Shown: positions 18,121 to 26,612, numbered from the stretch's first letter. The stretch is DNA of 43,249 nucleotides from Pseudomonadota bacterium (GCA_023423275.1 JAFAFW010000067.1:1-43249); one strand, 5' to 3'. The notes: generated by a model not told the origin, from the sequence alone. Program-made: numbers and translations.

Positions 18121-19320
18121 ATGGCATTGACGATGAACAATCGTCCACGAGAGCACGCTGCCACGCAGCCCAGTCTGTTCTATAGACCTGAGGTTCGGCA
18201 GATCATCTATCAGGTCGTGCTGGTTGTGCTCCTGGTCTCGGGCGGCTGGTGGGTCATCAATAACGTCGCTGAGAACCTCCGACGCCAGAACATCGCATCA
18301 GGCTTCGAGTTCCTCGATCGCACCGCAGGGTTCGATATTTCGCAATCCCTGATCGAGTATTCGAATGTCTCGACGTATGGGCAGGCCTTCTGGGCCGGTC
18401 TTCTCAACACCCTCTTGGTCGCGGCGCTCGGCATCGTACTCGCGACCATCCTTGGATTTCTGGTCGGCATCGCCAGATTGTCGTCGAACTGGGTGGTTGC
18501 GAAACTCGCCACCGTGTACGTCGAGACAATTCGCAATGTGCCGCTGCTGCTGCAGCTCATGTTCTGGTATTTCGCGGTTCTGAAGAACCTTCCGGCGCCA
18601 CGTCAGAGTTTTGCACTTGCGGGTGGCGCCTTCCTCAATGTCCGTGGCCTTTACCTGCCGGCGCCCGTCCCCGAGGCCGGGTTCAACGTCGTCCAGATCG
18701 TACTGCTATTCGGTGTTCTCGCATCGATCGGCATCTATTTCTGGGCGAGGCGGCGTCAGCAGTTGACGGGACAGCAGTTTCCGATTCTCTGGACCAGCCT
18801 GGGCTTGATCCTCGGCTTGCCGTTTATCGCCTATCTCGTGATGGGGGCGCCGCTCGACTGGCAATATCCTGTCCTGCGCGGTTTCAATTTCCAGGGCGGC
18901 CTCGTGATGCTGCCCGAGTTCATCGCCCTGTTGCTCGGACTGGCGACCTATACCGCGAGCTTCATCGCCGAGATCGTTCGTGCGGGCATCCTCGGCGTGC
19001 CCAAGGGCCAGAAAGAAGCGGCGCGGGCCGTCGGTCTTTCAAACGGGCAGATGCTGCGCCTGGTCGTTATCCCGCAGGCGGCGCGGATCATCATTCCGCC
19101 GCTGACCAGCCAATATCTGAATCTGACCAAGAACTCCTCGCTCGCGGTTGCAATTGGCTATCCGGACTTCGTCAGCGTTTTCACGGGCACGGTGCTCAAC
19201 CAGACCGGCCAGGCCGTCGAGGTGATCCTGATGACGATGGGCGTCTTCCTGACGATCAGCCTGCTCACCGCGACCTTCATGAACTGGTTCAACCGCCGCA
19301 TGGCCCTGGTCGAGCGGTAG
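18121..19320 (+). CDS. aapQ: General L-amino-acid ABC transporter, permease AapQ
   Basis: A 399-residue inner-membrane permease. An N-terminal membrane segment spans about 28-47. A long region typical of AapQ follows before the conserved transport domain, which carries the TVYVETIRNVPLLLQL block near 136-151. The EAA loop that contacts the ATPase is EIVRAGILGVPKGQKEAARAVG, starting at residue 284. I count roughly eight hydrophobic segments. GGGAGAG lies seven bases before the ATG at 18121. With AapM it should form the heterodimeric pore of the importer. It ends 13 bases before the aapM start, so the two are co-translated from one message. Confidence 0.92.
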   Translation: MALTMNNRPREHAATQPSLFYRPEVRQIIYQVVLVVLLVSGGWWVINNVAENLRRQNIASGFEFLDRTAGFDISQSLIEYSNVSTYGQAFWAGLLNTLLVAALGIVLATILGFLVGIARLSSNWVVAKLATVYVETIRNVPLLLQLMFWYFAVLKNLPAPRQSFALAGGAFLNVRGLYLPAPVPEAGFNVVQIVLLFGVLASIGIYFWARRRQQLTGQQFPILWTSLGLILGLPFIAYLVMGAPLDWQYPVLRGFNFQGGLVMLPEFIALLLGLATYTASFIAEIVRAGILGVPKGQKEAARAVGLSNGQMLRLVVIPQAARIIIPPLTSQYLNLTKNSSLAVAIGYPDFVSVFTGTVLNQTGQAVEVILMTMGVFLTISLLTATFMNWFNRRMALVER

Positions 19321-19333
19321 GGAGGCGAGAGAC

Positions 19334-20449
19334 ATGTCAGACATCGCCGCCGAAACGTCCGTACCTGTCGTCAGGCCACCGCGCGCCACCACCGGCCCTG
19401 TCGGCTGGGCGCGGCAAAACCTGTTCTCATCGTGGGGCAATTCGATTCTCACCCTGCTCGGCCTCTATATCGCCTACGTGGCGATAACCGGGGCCGTGAA
19501 CTGGGCTTTCTTCCACGCGACCTGGGTCGGTGAGGATGGCTCGGCCTGCACCCGCGCGGGCGCGGGAGCATGCTGGCCGTTTATCAAAGCGAAGTTCAGC
19601 CAGTTCATGTACGGCCGCTATCCGTTCGATGAGCGCTGGCGCGTCGACCTCACCTACGTCCTCGCCCTCGCCGGCCTGGTGCCGTTGATGATCCCATCCG
19701 TGCCGGGCAAGCTGTGGTTCTCGATCTACATGCTGGGCGTGTTCCCGATCCTGGCGTTCTTCCTGCTTTATGGCGGTATCGGCCTGGAGGTCGTGCCGAC
19801 CGAGATGTGGGGCGGGCTTCTGGTCACGCTGGTGGTGGCCAGTGTTGGCATGGCCGGCGCGTTTCCCATCGGCATCCTGCTGGCGCTGGGCCGACGATCC
19901 CGCATGCCGATCGTCCGCTGGGTCAGCATCTGCTTCATCGAGTTCGTACGCGGCGTTCCGCTGATCACGGTGCTGTTCATGGCCTCCGTGATGCTGCCGC
20001 TGTTCCTGCCGAGCGGCGTGACCATCGACAAGCTGATGCGCGCGCTGATCATGGTGGCGTTGTTTTCCGCCGCCTATCTCGCGGAGGTGATCCGCGGCGG
20101 TCTGCAGGCCATTCCGAAAGGCCAGTTCGAGGCGGCGGACGCACTCGGGCTGACCTATCCCATGAAGATGGGACTGATCGTTCTTCCGCAGGCGCTCAAG
20201 CTGGTCATCCCTGGCATTGTCAACACGCTCATCGGATTGTTCAAGGATACGAGCCTGGTGCTGATCATCGGCATCTTCGATCTGCTCGGCATCGTTCAGC
20301 AGAACATGACGGATGCGAAGTGGTTCTCGCCGACCACCGCGATGACCGGATATGTCTTCGCCGGCATTATTTTCTGGATCTTCTGCTTCGGGATGTCCCG
20401 CTACTCGATGTTCGTCGAGCGGCGACTTGCGGCAGGTGATCGGCGATAG
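19334..20449 (+). CDS. aapM: General L-amino-acid ABC transporter, permease AapM
   Basis: A 371-residue inner-membrane permease and partner of AapQ. A hydrophilic N-terminus (about 1-35) is followed by a membrane segment (ILTLLGLYIAYVAITGAV) and a periplasmic loop with two Cys residues (SACTRAGAGACW). The transport domain includes ICFIEFVRGVPLITVLFMA, and the EAA loop EVIRGGLQAIPKGQFEAADALG starts at residue 251. A ribosome site (GGGAGGCGAG) lies close to the ATG. It is the last gene of the operon, ending 25 bases from the convergent flavoenzyme gene. Confidence 0.92.
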   Translation: MSDIAAETSVPVVRPPRATTGPVGWARQNLFSSWGNSILTLLGLYIAYVAITGAVNWAFFHATWVGEDGSACTRAGAGACWPFIKAKFSQFMYGRYPFDERWRVDLTYVLALAGLVPLMIPSVPGKLWFSIYMLGVFPILAFFLLYGGIGLEVVPTEMWGGLLVTLVVASVGMAGAFPIGILLALGRRSRMPIVRWVSICFIEFVRGVPLITVLFMASVMLPLFLPSGVTIDKLMRALIMVALFSAAYLAEVIRGGLQAIPKGQFEAADALGLTYPMKMGLIVLPQALKLVIPGIVNTLIGLFKDTSLVLIIGIFDLLGIVQQNMTDAKWFSPTTAMTGYVFAGIIFWIFCFGMSRYSMFVERRLAAGDRR

Positions 20450-20474
20450 ATGGTCGGTTGATCGCCGGCCCTCG

Positions 20475-21593
20475 TCAGAGCATGGTTGTGACCAGATCGC
20501 CGATCGCAAGGGAGGCGGTCAATCCCGGGCTTTCGATCCCGAACAGCATGACGAGACCGGGAAGCCCATGCTGTTCGACGCTGTGGAAGGCGAAGTCCGG
20601 CACGGGCTCGCCCTCGCGATAGAGCTTCGGCCGTATGCCGGTGTAGTCGGCGTGCAGGCGTTCGGCTTCCAGGCCCGGATAGTAGCTGCGAATGAAGTCG
20701 AGAAACTTCGACAGTTTCTCCGGCTCGAAACTGTAATCGATCTCCGGAATCCACGCGATGTCCGGACCGAATTTGCAGCGCCCCGAAATGTCGACGGTCG
20801 CGTGCAGTCCGAGCCACGCGCCTTGCGGCATCGGATAGATGTGCCGCGTGAACGGCGACCGGCCAGCCAGAGCATAGTACTGTCCCTTGGCGAAATACGT
20901 CTCCGGCGGCACATAGCCTGAGCGGTAGTTCAGCGTGCCCGCGAGGCGTGACGCGTGCAACCCGGCCGCCAGCACGAGTTTGCGGCAGGTGATCGTGCTG
21001 CGTGTCGCCGCGGCGTCTGCCGCATCGGCGATGTCGAGCGCGAAGAGATTGTTTTCGACGGCGCGAATGGCGTTAACGGACGTGTTCAGAACCAATTGCG
21101 CACCGTGCGCTTCGGCATGACCTTCCAGGGCCAGCATGAAGCCGTGCGTATCGACGATGCCCGTCGACGGCGACAGCAGCGCCGCGCTGCAGGCGACTTC
21201 CGGCTCCAGCTTGCGCGCCTCGGCCGCGGACAGGAAAACGAGATCATCCACGCCGTTGTGCGCCGCGGTTTCGTGAATGGCGCGCAGCTTTGGCATCTGG
21301 TCCTCGGAAGTGGCGACGAGGAGCTTCTCGCACCGGAGATGAGGCACACCGTTTTCCGCGCAAAAGCGATAGAGCTGCGTCTTGCCTTCGACGCAAAGCC
21401 GCGCCCTCAGGCTGCCCGGCGGATAATAGAGACCGGCATGGATCACTTCGCTGTTGCGCGAACTGGTCTCGGATCCGATCAGATCGTGCTGTTCGAGAAC
21501 CATCACGTCCTGGCCGGAGAGGGCCAGAGCACGCGCAATCGCAAGACCGACAACGCCCGCCCCGACGACGATTGTCTCGACATCTGCCGACAT
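20475..21593 (-). CDS. L-2-hydroxyglutarate oxidase-type FAD oxidoreductase
   Basis: A 372-residue flavoprotein of the D-amino-acid-oxidase superfamily that most resembles the LhgO/YgaF group. The FAD motif GAGVVGLAIARAL starts near residue 11, and the second strand ends in VMVLEQHD. Family stretches include SSRNSEVIHAGLYYPPGSL, CEKLLVAT, LEPEVAC, STGIVDTHGFM, KGQYYAL and the C-terminal ADYTGIRPKL. LhgO oxidises L-2-hydroxyglutarate to 2-oxoglutarate and passes electrons to the quinone pool. Here that is an assignment by family, and other 2-hydroxy acids or amines are possible. The start ATG at 21593 is supported by the immediate FAD-binding fold. It is convergent with aapM and divergent from the nuclease gene pair. 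Confidence 0.85.
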   Translation of the reverse strand: MSADVETIVVGAGVVGLAIARALALSGQDVMVLEQHDLIGSETSSRNSEVIHAGLYYPPGSLRARLCVEGKTQLYRFCAENGVPHLRCEKLLVATSEDQMPKLRAIHETAAHNGVDDLVFLSAAEARKLEPEVACSAALLSPSTGIVDTHGFMLALEGHAEAHGAQLVLNTSVNAIRAVENNLFALDIADAADAAATRSTITCRKLVLAAGLHASRLAGTLNYRSGYVPPETYFAKGQYYALAGRSPFTRHIYPMPQGAWLGLHATVDISGRCKFGPDIAWIPEIDYSFEPEKLSKFLDFIRSYYPGLEAERLHADYTGIRPKLYREGEPVPDFAFHSVEQHGLPGLVMLFGIESPGLTASLAIGDLVTTML

Positions 21594-21718
21594 GACTTAT
21601 CCCCTGCCTTCCCGCGCCGTGGCCTTGAGCGCGGCCGATTCATGGGACATGCCCACGCTTGGTGCAACGGCTGACTTATCCACAAAGGACGGCCGGCGCG
21701 CGAAATCTCTTGCAATGA

Positions 21719-21733
21719 GAACATAAAGAGAAC
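21719..21733 (+). promoter_or_regulatory. LexA (SOS) box before the nuclease/ATPase pair
   Basis: The sequence GAACATAAAGAGAAC is GAAC-N7-GAAC, the reverse complement of GTTC-N7-GTTC, which is the established LexA recognition direct repeat of alphaproteobacteria. It ends 11 bases before the ATG at 21745, close enough for bound LexA to block transcription or initiation. This makes the downstream operon a probable member of the SOS regulon. Confidence 0.82.
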
Positions 21734-21744
21734 ATCATCGAGCA

Positions 21745-22878
21745 ATGTCATTCACGTTCCTGCATACGGCCGATTGGCAAATCGGCAAGCCGTTCGCCAA
21801 TTTCCCTGAAGAAAAGGGGGCACTGCTGCGCGAAGCAAGGCGCACCGTTATTGGACGCATCGCGAGAGTCGCGCGAGACAGCAACGCCGGGCATATCCTG
21901 GTCGCCGGAGATATCTTTGATGCGCGCGATATTCCGGATCGGGAACTGGCGCAAGCGCTGGAGCGGATGCGGCGGGAGCATGGGCTCACGTGGTATCTGC
22001 TGCCTGGCAATCACGATGCCGCTTATGACGGCGGGATATGGGAGCGCGCGCAGAAAATTGGATTTCCCGACAATGTTCGCCCTTGCCTGGATGCAGCACC
22101 TTTGGCCCTCACGCCGGACGTCGTTTTATTGCCGGCCCCGCTCCGTGGACGAACGACCGCTGGCGATCCGACGGCGTGGATGGATACCGCTGCGACGCCG
22201 GCTGTCCGCTATCGCATCGGTTTGGCCCACGGCTCGATCCAGGGTTTTGGGGGCGAAGGTGGAGAAGCAGCCGTGCCGATCGCACCGGGGAGGGCGGAAA
22301 GGGCCGGTCTCAGCTACCTGGCCCTCGGCGACTGGCATGGCATGACACGTATCTCCGATCGTGTCTGGTATTCCGGCACGCCGGAGCCGGACCGCTTTCC
22401 CGACAACGAGCCAGGGTTTGTCCTTGTTGTGCGTCTGGACGGGCCTGACGCCGCGCCCAAGGTCGAGCGTCACGCGACGGCACAGTATCGATGGGTGAGG
22501 AGGTCGGTCGACGTGACTGAGCCCGCTCACCTGGAACAGGTTATCGGCGAGCTGCTTTCGGATACCAATCCCGAGCATCTTCTGGCGAATTTTTCCATCT
22601 CCGGTACGCCGACGTTGTCCGGGTGGGGAAGGTGCGAGACACAACTGGGCTCCCTGGAGCAGAAGTTGTTTCATCTCCAGATTGATAGTTCCGCTGTCAT
22701 GGCGTTGCCCGAGGAGATCGAGCTCGAGGAGTTTGGTGGCGGGGATCTGCGCCGGGCGGCTGAATTGCTGAGCGCAATGGCGCGCGATCCACTGGCAGAT
22801 CAAGCTGCGGCGGCGTCACTCGCGTTGCGCAAGCTCTATGGCATGGTGCGCAGCGCGCGGGACGGAGGCCGCGCATGA
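21745..22878 (+). CDS. SbcD/Mre11-like metallophosphoesterase (DNA repair nuclease family)
   Basis: A 377-residue calcineurin-type phosphoesterase related to SbcD/Mre11. The metal-binding motifs are in order: D10 in TADWQIGK, GD at 55-56 (VAGDIFD), GNHD at 88-91, H162 in LAHGS, and D196-W-H198 in ALGDWHGM. In typical SbcD/Mre11 motif I is DxH; here it is D-W-Q, so one metal ligand is Gln. The remainder (about 230-377) looks like a capping domain plus a C-terminal helical segment (LRRAAELLSAMARDPL) that could bind the partner ATPase. The gene overlaps the ATPase gene by four bases (ATGA), and the pair sits behind a LexA box. A role in processing damaged DNA ends is inferred from family and regulation. 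It is not classical sbcD, since the partner lacks the zinc hook. Confidence 0.85.
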   Translation: MSFTFLHTADWQIGKPFANFPEEKGALLREARRTVIGRIARVARDSNAGHILVAGDIFDARDIPDRELAQALERMRREHGLTWYLLPGNHDAAYDGGIWERAQKIGFPDNVRPCLDAAPLALTPDVVLLPAPLRGRTTAGDPTAWMDTAATPAVRYRIGLAHGSIQGFGGEGGEAAVPIAPGRAERAGLSYLALGDWHGMTRISDRVWYSGTPEPDRFPDNEPGFVLVVRLDGPDAAPKVERHATAQYRWVRRSVDVTEPAHLEQVIGELLSDTNPEHLLANFSISGTPTLSGWGRCETQLGSLEQKLFHLQIDSSAVMALPEEIELEEFGGGDLRRAAELLSAMARDPLADQAAAASLALRKLYGMVRSARDGGRA

Positions 22879-25502
22879 AAATCCGTGCGATCCGTCTGAG
22901 AGAGGTCGGCTGCTTTTCCGATCCGGTCGAGGTTAACGGTTTCTCGGGGGGGCTCGACGTCCTGTCCGGTCCCAACGAGCACGGCAAGTCGACGCTCCTC
23001 AAGGCGCTGAGATCTCTCTTCACCTACGGCCATATGACCAAATCGCAGGAGGTCGAGGCGCTGCGGCCTTATGCGGGCGGTGCACCGCTGATCGAGGTCG
23101 ATTTCGAAGTGAACGGTGGTGGCATTTGGCGCTTCCGCAAGCAGTTCCTCAGCGAGCGCCAGGCGCTCCTGACCGATCTTCGTTCGGGAACGGTCGCGGC
23201 GCGGGGTGAGGACGCCCACAAGCAAGCCTTGGAACTCATCGGAGGCGATCAGCAACTCGGGTTGCTATGGGTGAAGCAGGGCGGATCGCTCCAACAAACA
23301 GTGCCGTCGGATGCCGCGCGTGAGCGGCTAAGTCAGGTGATCGAGCGTGAGATCCAGTCTGCGGCCGGTGGGCAGGAAACCCGGATCGTCAGGGCGCAGG
23401 CCGAGCAACAGCGGCGCTTGCTTGTCACGCCGCGAGCATCAAAGCCGACTGGAGATTACCAAAAGGCGATTGCTGAACGCGATGGCATCGCTCAGGCTCT
23501 GGACATGGCGCGCTCGGCCGTCCGGCAGTCCGCGGAGCGTGCCGAACGCATGCAGGCGCTCAAAGCACGATATGCCGAGTTGAATAATCCGTCAGCGGTT
23601 GCAGATCGGCGCGATGCAATCGACGTGCTGACACGTGCGCGTGAGGATGCAGTCGTGGCACGTCAGCGCCTGCGCCTCGTCGATACCGAGGTCAAAGCGC
23701 TCGAAAGCAGCAGTTCGGAGGCGCGCCAGGCTCATCAGATCTTTGCACGTCAAATGACACAGGTCCAAGAGCTGGAGGCGGCTATCGCAGCCAGTTTCGA
23801 CGCCGAGGGTGACGTTGGCCGTTCGCTGGATGAATTGACGCAAGAATCAACGGAAATCCGCGCCAAGCGTGATGGCCTGCGCGCTGATCTCGAGGCTGAG
23901 CTCGTCAGGCTGAAGCAGCGTGAAGCTGGAGATCGGCGGCGGGAGGCGGCACAGTGCTTGGAGTCCCTCAACGCGCTGCTCAGCCAAGTGCGTTCTGCCG
24001 TAGAACGGGCCAAGGCAATCGAAGCGGGCCTGAGCACCGAACCGGTGACGGAGCGGTTGTTCAAGGCAGCCGAGAACGAAGCGAGTGCTGTTTCCGCTTT
24101 GGAAGCCAGGATCGCTGCGCAGCTACCCAAGGTGCGCATCGCCTACAATGCAGGCGCATCGGGCCGCATCAAAGTCGACGGCCGGCCCCTGCTTGATGGC
24201 GAGACACTGACGCCTGGTAGCCCGACTGCGTTCGAAATTGATGGCGTTGGTATCATCACGGTTGATCCGGCCATTTCGGCGGATACGGATTACGATCAGG
24301 CCGATCTCGAAGCGCATCGCGCAGAACTGGCGGCCAAATTGGCCATCGCGGGCGTGGACGATCTCGAAGCGCTGAGGCATCGCTTTGAAACCCGTCGCGC
24401 GCTGGAACGCGAGCTGCAGCAGCTCACGGATGGCATAGCAGCGCGCGCGCCGATGGGGCCTGAGGCTTTGGCCGCAGAGGTGGCGCGACTTGCGGAGGTG
24501 GTTTCGGCGACGCCTGAGCAAACAGTTGAGGATCTTCCGGGCCGGAACGATATCGAAGGCACCATCGCGCGGCTCACGGCGGAGCATCGGCGTGCTGAGC
24601 AGGAAACGGAATCCGTCGGCCTTCAGCACGCAAGTGCGGGGAAAAAATTGGCTGGCATCATCGCGCAAAAGCAGTCCTGTGAAAAGCAACTGGCCGTGCT
24701 GGCCGCAGCATTGCCGCCCGCTGCCCGCCGCACGGAGCGCCTGAAAGCCCTCGAAGCTCAACTGTCCTCGGCCGCTGAAGGATTGGCTGCAGCATTGAGA
24801 ACCCGCGGCGCGTGGGCTGAGAAGGCGCTGAATGAGGAACAGATGCGCGATCTGGATCAGCGCCTGGCCGAGGCCATGCATGCTGATCGCGCGGCACAAG
24901 CGGAGGCTGAGACGATCAGGCTTGACCTTGCTGTCATCGGCCGGGATCTCGAAAGAGACTGCGAGGATGGCATCGAGACCAAGGTGTCGGAACTCGAACA
25001 GAAGCTGTCTCTATGTCAGGCCCGTGTCGTGCAATTCGACCGTGATCTCGCCGCCCTGAACGTGCTGCTCGGCGTGCTTGATCAGGTGGAGGCGCAGTCG
25101 CGCGCGCGTTACCTCAGCCCCGTCATGAAGCGTTTCGAGACTTACGCAGGATTGGTTTTCCCAGGCGCCGCGATCACAATGAAAGGTGACCTCAGCATAG
25201 AGGGGGTCGAACGGGGTGGGGGACAGGAGCGGCTATCGGCGCTCAGTGATGGCACCCAGGAGCAGATTGCAGTCCTGGCACGATTGGCGTTCGGTCAACT
25301 GTTGGCGGATGCGGGTCAGCCCAGTCCGCTGATCCTCGACGACGCGCTCGTTTATTCCGACGATATCCGTCTCGAGGCAGTGTTCGGAGCTCTCCAGTCC
25401 GCCTCGGCTGCCCATCAAGTCATCGTACTGACATGTCGCGCCCGCGCCTTTGAGCGCCTTGGTGGTACGCAGCTCACGCTCGATCCTTGGACGCCCGGGT
25501 GA
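22875..25502 (+). CDS. SbcC/Rad50-like ATPase without a zinc hook
   Basis: An 875-residue SMC-like ATPase with its two nucleotide-binding halves at the ends. Walker A (GPNEHGKST) is at 32-40. The signature (LSDGTQEQIAVLARLAFGQL) begins at 790, Walker B (PLILDDAL) is at 818-825, and a switch-like segment (QVIVLTCRARAFERL) follows. Long charged helices at about 160-415 and 475-760 should form an antiparallel coiled coil. At the turn, about 417-468, lies a short strand-rich segment (KVRIAYNAGASGRIKVDGRP ... AFEIDGVGIITVDPAI) rather than the CxxC zinc hook of Rad50/SbcC; no CxxC occurs anywhere in the chain. It resembles YhaN-type ATPases more than true SbcC. It is coupled to the upstream phosphoesterase gene (ATGA overlap) and is probably LexA-controlled. 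The complex likely tethers or clears DNA ends, by inference. Confidence 0.83.
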   Translation: MKIRAIRLREVGCFSDPVEVNGFSGGLDVLSGPNEHGKSTLLKALRSLFTYGHMTKSQEVEALRPYAGGAPLIEVDFEVNGGGIWRFRKQFLSERQALLTDLRSGTVAARGEDAHKQALELIGGDQQLGLLWVKQGGSLQQTVPSDAARERLSQVIEREIQSAAGGQETRIVRAQAEQQRRLLVTPRASKPTGDYQKAIAERDGIAQALDMARSAVRQSAERAERMQALKARYAELNNPSAVADRRDAIDVLTRAREDAVVARQRLRLVDTEVKALESSSSEARQAHQIFARQMTQVQELEAAIAASFDAEGDVGRSLDELTQESTEIRAKRDGLRADLEAELVRLKQREAGDRRREAAQCLESLNALLSQVRSAVERAKAIEAGLSTEPVTERLFKAAENEASAVSALEARIAAQLPKVRIAYNAGASGRIKVDGRPLLDGETLTPGSPTAFEIDGVGIITVDPAISADTDYDQADLEAHRAELAAKLAIAGVDDLEALRHRFETRRALERELQQLTDGIAARAPMGPEALAAEVARLAEVVSATPEQTVEDLPGRNDIEGTIARLTAEHRRAEQETESVGLQHASAGKKLAGIIAQKQSCEKQLAVLAAALPPAARRTERLKALEAQLSSAAEGLAAALRTRGAWAEKALNEEQMRDLDQRLAEAMHADRAAQAEAETIRLDLAVIGRDLERDCEDGIETKVSELEQKLSLCQARVVQFDRDLAALNVLLGVLDQVEAQSRARYLSPVMKRFETYAGLVFPGAAITMKGDLSIEGVERGGGQERLSALSDGTQEQIAVLARLAFGQLLADAGQPSPLILDDALVYSDDIRLEAVFGALQSASAAHQVIVLTCRARAFERLGGTQLTLDPWTPG

Positions 25503-25556
25503 GGATGCGCATCCAATCCAACCCCGTCCGGTGTTGATCGACTGTCCGGGCCGAAA

Positions 25557-26030
25557 TCAGCCCGCGGAAATATCAGGCTTCGAGACGCCAGCGAGCGGAT
25601 CGTCGGTTCGCCGCGACTTCCCCTCGAAATAGGCGCCTTGCTCGATCGCCAGGGACTTATGATAGATGTCACCTTCGACCTTGCTGTCGGACTGCAACAT
25701 CACCTTGCGTCCACGAATCGACCCCGTCACCGTTCCGCGCACGACGACTTCTTCCGAGACGATGCCGCCCGTGATCCGCGCCGTTTCGCCGACGACGATA
25801 TGGGTGCCGTGGATGTCGCCCTGAATCTCCCCATCGATCTGAACAAGGCTGCTGGAGACAATATTTCCGACGATGACCAGGTCGGCTCCGATCAGGGACG
25901 AAGAGGAACGGTCGGCAGACCGTGCGAGGCCCTTCTTCACGAGTGTCGGAGGGGTCGGAAGGCTTGCGGAACTCATGCTTTCCACTGGCACGACGACGCC
26001 ATCCTTCTCGCTCTTCTTACTGGTGAACAT
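25557..26030 (-). CDS. Bactofilin family cytoskeletal protein
   Basis: A 157-residue bactofilin (polymer-forming cytoskeletal protein, DUF583). A disordered Ser/Pro/Lys-rich N-terminus (about 1-45) precedes the right-handed beta-helix core, recognisable from repeated six-residue turns: SLIGADLVIVGNI, LVQIDGEIQGDIHG, IVVGETARITGGI, EVVVRGTVTGSI and VMLQSDSKVEGDIYHKSLAIEQGAYFEG. Bactofilins polymerise without nucleotide into filaments at the inner membrane and help position cell-wall enzymes, stalks or other envelope structures. The ATG at 26030 is chosen because GGAGG lies upstream at good spacing; an in-frame ATG at 26051 lacks one. No M23 peptidase gene, a frequent partner, is adjacent. It converges with the Rad50-like ATPase gene. 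Confidence 0.9.
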   Translation of the reverse strand: MFTSKKSEKDGVVVPVESMSSASLPTPPTLVKKGLARSADRSSSSLIGADLVIVGNIVSSSLVQIDGEIQGDIHGTHIVVGETARITGGIVSEEVVVRGTVTGSIRGRKVMLQSDSKVEGDIYHKSLAIEQGAYFEGKSRRTDDPLAGVSKPDISAG

Positions 26031-26052
26031 CGAGAACTGCCTCCAATCCACA

Positions 26053-26070
26053 TGAGTGTGATCTCACTCA
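26053..26070. promoter_or_regulatory. Inverted repeat upstream of the bactofilin gene
   Basis: TGAGTG and CACTCA form a 6-bp inverted repeat with a six-base spacer, 23 bases ahead of the bactofilin start. It could be an operator or a leader hairpin; nothing else supports either reading. Confidence 0.3.
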
Positions 26071-26153
26071 ATGACAGGACCCTAACACGCGCCGCATAGG
26101 CGGTCATCGCGGCAGTGCTGCAATTGCCGGGAACTGTAGCACCATGAGCACTC

Positions 26154-26612
26154 TTAAAGGTTGTTTAGAAACTTTAAAACATCCTGTGCGTGCTTCGGAA
26201 CCTTGACCTTGCGCCAGGATTTGGCAATCCGTCCGGCCTTGTCGATCAGGAACGTGGAGCGTTCGACGCCCATGTACTTTCTGCCGTACATCGATTTTTC
26301 CACCCAAACTCCATAGGCTTGGGCGACCGCCTTATCCTCGTCAGAGGCAAGGGCGACGGACAAATCATGCTTCTTGCGAAATTTGCCGTGACTTGTTGGG
26401 CTGTCTGGTGAGATCCCGACGACCTCGGCACCGGCTGCTTTGAACTCCGGATAGAGGGCGCTGAAGTCGCGAGCTTCCGCCGTGCAGCCGGATGTGTCGT
26501 CCTTGGGATAGAAGTAGACGACAACGGGTTTCCCACGCAACTTCGACAGACGAATGCGGCCATCTTCGGTAGGCAGATCGAAGTCCGGTGCCATTTCGCC
26601 TTCTTCTGCCAT
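26154..26612 (-). CDS. bcp: Thiol peroxidase of the Bcp/PrxQ family
   Basis: A 152-residue peroxiredoxin that reduces hydrogen peroxide and organic hydroperoxides. The family start (EGEMAPDFDLPTEDG) leads to the active-site block YFYPKDDTSGCTAEARDF, with the peroxidatic Cys near residue 44. In E. coli Bcp a resolving Cys sits five residues later; here that position is Arg and no other Cys is present in the chain, so the enzyme should be a 1-Cys type that needs an external thiol. The segment GVERSTFLIDKAGRIAKSWRKVKVPKHAQDVL is typical of the family C-terminus. The ATG at 26612 is chosen because the protein then has the usual length; a long open extension upstream is non-coding. It is divergent from the AsmA-like gene. 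Confidence 0.92.
   Translation of the reverse strand: MAEEGEMAPDFDLPTEDGRIRLSKLRGKPVVVYFYPKDDTSGCTAEARDFSALYPEFKAAGAEVVGISPDSPTSHGKFRKKHDLSVALASDEDKAVAQAYGVWVEKSMYGRKYMGVERSTFLIDKAGRIAKSWRKVKVPKHAQDVLKFLNNL

Noticed and set aside
20433..20480. A weak inverted repeat between aapM and the flavoenzyme gene as a bidirectional terminator
   Set aside because: The arms are short, the loop is long and there is no T-run on either strand.
19427..20509. A 360-codon minus-strand frame opposite aapM
   Set aside because: It has extreme His/Asp/Gln/Arg composition typical of the reverse of membrane-protein codons, and aapM is certain.
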